From: Solirubrobacterales bacterium
Lineage (GTDB): Bacteria; Actinomycetota; Thermoleophilia; Solirubrobacterales; Solirubrobacteraceae
Direction of reading: 5' to 3'
NCBI GenBank assembly: GCA_025964065.1
Contig: JAOPZO010000276.1
Coordinates: 1-7,167 of the forward strand
DNA length: 7,167 nt
Every line of letters starts with the position of its first letter. Position 1 is the stretch's first letter. Below the pieces are notes generated by a model. It made no database searches and was not told the DNA's origin. It saw only the letters and a program-made list of their open reading frames with translations. Below, piece by piece: positions 6,180-7,167 of this stretch. The position numbers and the translations under genes were made by a program.

Positions 6180-7167
6180 TCAGCCCTGGTACATCGCCTC
6201 GATCTCGTCCGTGTACTTCTCGCCGATCGGCTTGCGCTTGAGCTTCATCGTCGGCGTGAGCTCGTCGCCGCCCGGAAGCCAGTCGCCCGAGACGAGCGCG
6301 AACTTCTTGATCTGCTCCACGCGCGCGAGCTTCTCGTTGGCGGCGTCGACCCCCTCCTGCACGGCGGCGCGGACTCTCGGGTCCTTCGAGAGCGCCTCGA
6401 GCGAGGTGTCCTCGATGCCCGCCTTCTGCGCGAACATCGGCGCGAAGTCGGCGTCGAGCACGATCAGGGCGGTGTTGTAGGGGCGGCGGTCGCCGATCAC
6501 GCAGGCCTGGCCGATGAGCGGCGAGGCGCTCTTGACCGTCGCCTCGATGTTCGCGGGCGACATGTTCTTGCCGGCCGCGTTGATGATGATCTCCTTCTTG
6601 CGGTCGACCAGCGTGACGTAGCCGTCCTCGTCGATCGTCGCGATGTCGCCCGTGTGCAGCCACCCGTCGGCGTCGATCGCCTCGGCGGTCTTCTCCGGGA
6701 GGTTGCGGTAGCCGAGCATCACGACGTCGCTCTTCATCAGGAGCTCGCCGTCCTCGGCGAGCTTCACCTCCACGCCGGGCGACGGCGGGCCGACCGTGCC
6801 GATCTTGATCCTGTCGGGCGGGTTGACGCAGCCCGCGCCGCAGGTCTCGCTCATCCCCCACAGCTCCGCGACCGGGATCCCGATCGCGTGGAAGAACTCG
6901 AGCACCTCGGGGGGCGTGGGCGCGGCGCCGACGTTGCAGGCGTCGAGCTGGTCGAGGCCGAGCATCGCCCGGACGTTGGAGAACAGCTCCTCGTCGGCCT
7001 TCGCGACCGCAGCGGCGAGCTCCTCGGGCACCTCCTCGCCGGCCTGCTCGAGGCGGATCTTCTTGATCGCGGCGTCCAGGGCCGCACGGGTCTTGTCGCC
7101 CTGCTCACCCTCGATGCCGCCGACCATCGCCTCCAGGCCGGCCTTGATCTTCTCCCAGATGCGCGGG
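6180..7167 (-). CDS. Long-chain fatty-acid--CoA ligase (AMP-binding family), 5' end missing
   Basis: These are the C-terminal 328 residues of a FadD-type acyl-CoA synthetase, which activates a fatty acid through an acyl-AMP intermediate and transfers it to CoA in the cytoplasm. The frame runs open to the window edge. The first visible residues (PRIWEKIKAGLEA, before the first in-frame Met at 7127) match the VPR-x-x-EK region typical of long-chain members, so the start is outside the window. Further on are the adenylation motif LWGMSET (within 6841-6869), the GWLHTGD motif, the hinge LVDRKKEIIINAAGKNMSP, and the C-terminal LTPTMKLKRK, whose MK lysine codon (6243-6245) is the expected catalytic Lys. 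The missing N-terminal half would hold the Thr/Ser/Gly-rich ATP-binding loop. The stop is TGA at 6182-6180. The family is clear, but chain-length preference and the FadD paralogue are not, so no symbol is given. Confidence 0.95.
   Translation of the reverse strand, partial: PRIWEKIKAGLEAMVGGIEGEQGDKTRAALDAAIKKIRLEQAGEEVPEELAAAVAKADEELFSNVRAMLGLDQLDACNVGAAPTPPEVLEFFHAIGIPVAELWGMSETCGAGCVNPPDRIKIGTVGPPSPGVEVKLAEDGELLMKSDVVMLGYRNLPEKTAEAIDADGWLHTGDIATIDEDGYVTLVDRKKEIIINAAGKNMSPANIEATVKSASPLIGQACVIGDRRPYNTALIVLDADFAPMFAQKAGIEDTSLEALSKDPRVRAAVQEGVDAANEKLARVEQIKKFALVSGDWLPGGDELTPTMKLKRKPIGEKYTDEIEAMYQG

Noticed and set aside
4741..6480. Open frame of 579 codons on the plus strand opposite the permease, running into the acyl-CoA synthetase
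   Set aside because: The predicted protein is a highly charged Arg/Glu/Asp/His string with no domain, and it covers the reverse of two well-supported genes. It is a shadow of GC-rich codon use.

Overview
The window is about 7.2 kb of very GC-rich DNA (by eye around 70% or more, not counted). Genes are packed closely and G/C dominates third codon positions. The gene content, and a secreted peptidase ending in a Cys-bracketed basic domain, fit a high-GC actinobacterium. My best guess is Thermoleophilia/Solirubrobacterales, but this is an inference from protein style and not a computed placement.

Layout: two genes run rightward and then two run leftward, meeting tail to tail. At the left edge is the 3' part of a PhoD-type alkaline phosphatase gene (1-1461, 5' end cut off). 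After a 111-nt gap comes a large secreted M14 zinc carboxypeptidase (1573-4677), which probably starts at a TTG codon. Its stop lies only 3 nt from the stop of a leftward APC-superfamily amino acid permease (6096-4681). An 83-nt gap containing a perfect 8-bp inverted repeat separates the permease from the 3' part of a leftward long-chain acyl-CoA synthetase gene (7167-6180, 5' end cut off).

How the genes may fit together: the phosphatase and carboxypeptidase are both predicted to act outside the membrane. They release phosphate and C-terminal amino acids from organic matter. The permease could import amino acids, and the acyl-CoA synthetase activates fatty acids. This is consistent with a scavenging heterotroph, but nothing in the sequence shows co-regulation across the convergent junction.

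I do not see a previously undescribed system, RNA gene, CRISPR array or mobile element here. The points worth a second look are the multi-domain layout of the carboxypeptidase (EF-hand-like loop, Glu at the S1' specificity position, pentapeptide linker repeat, C-terminal Cys-bracketed domain), the stem-loop spanning both stop codons at the convergent junction, and the double-CACGTG inverted repeat upstream of the permease.
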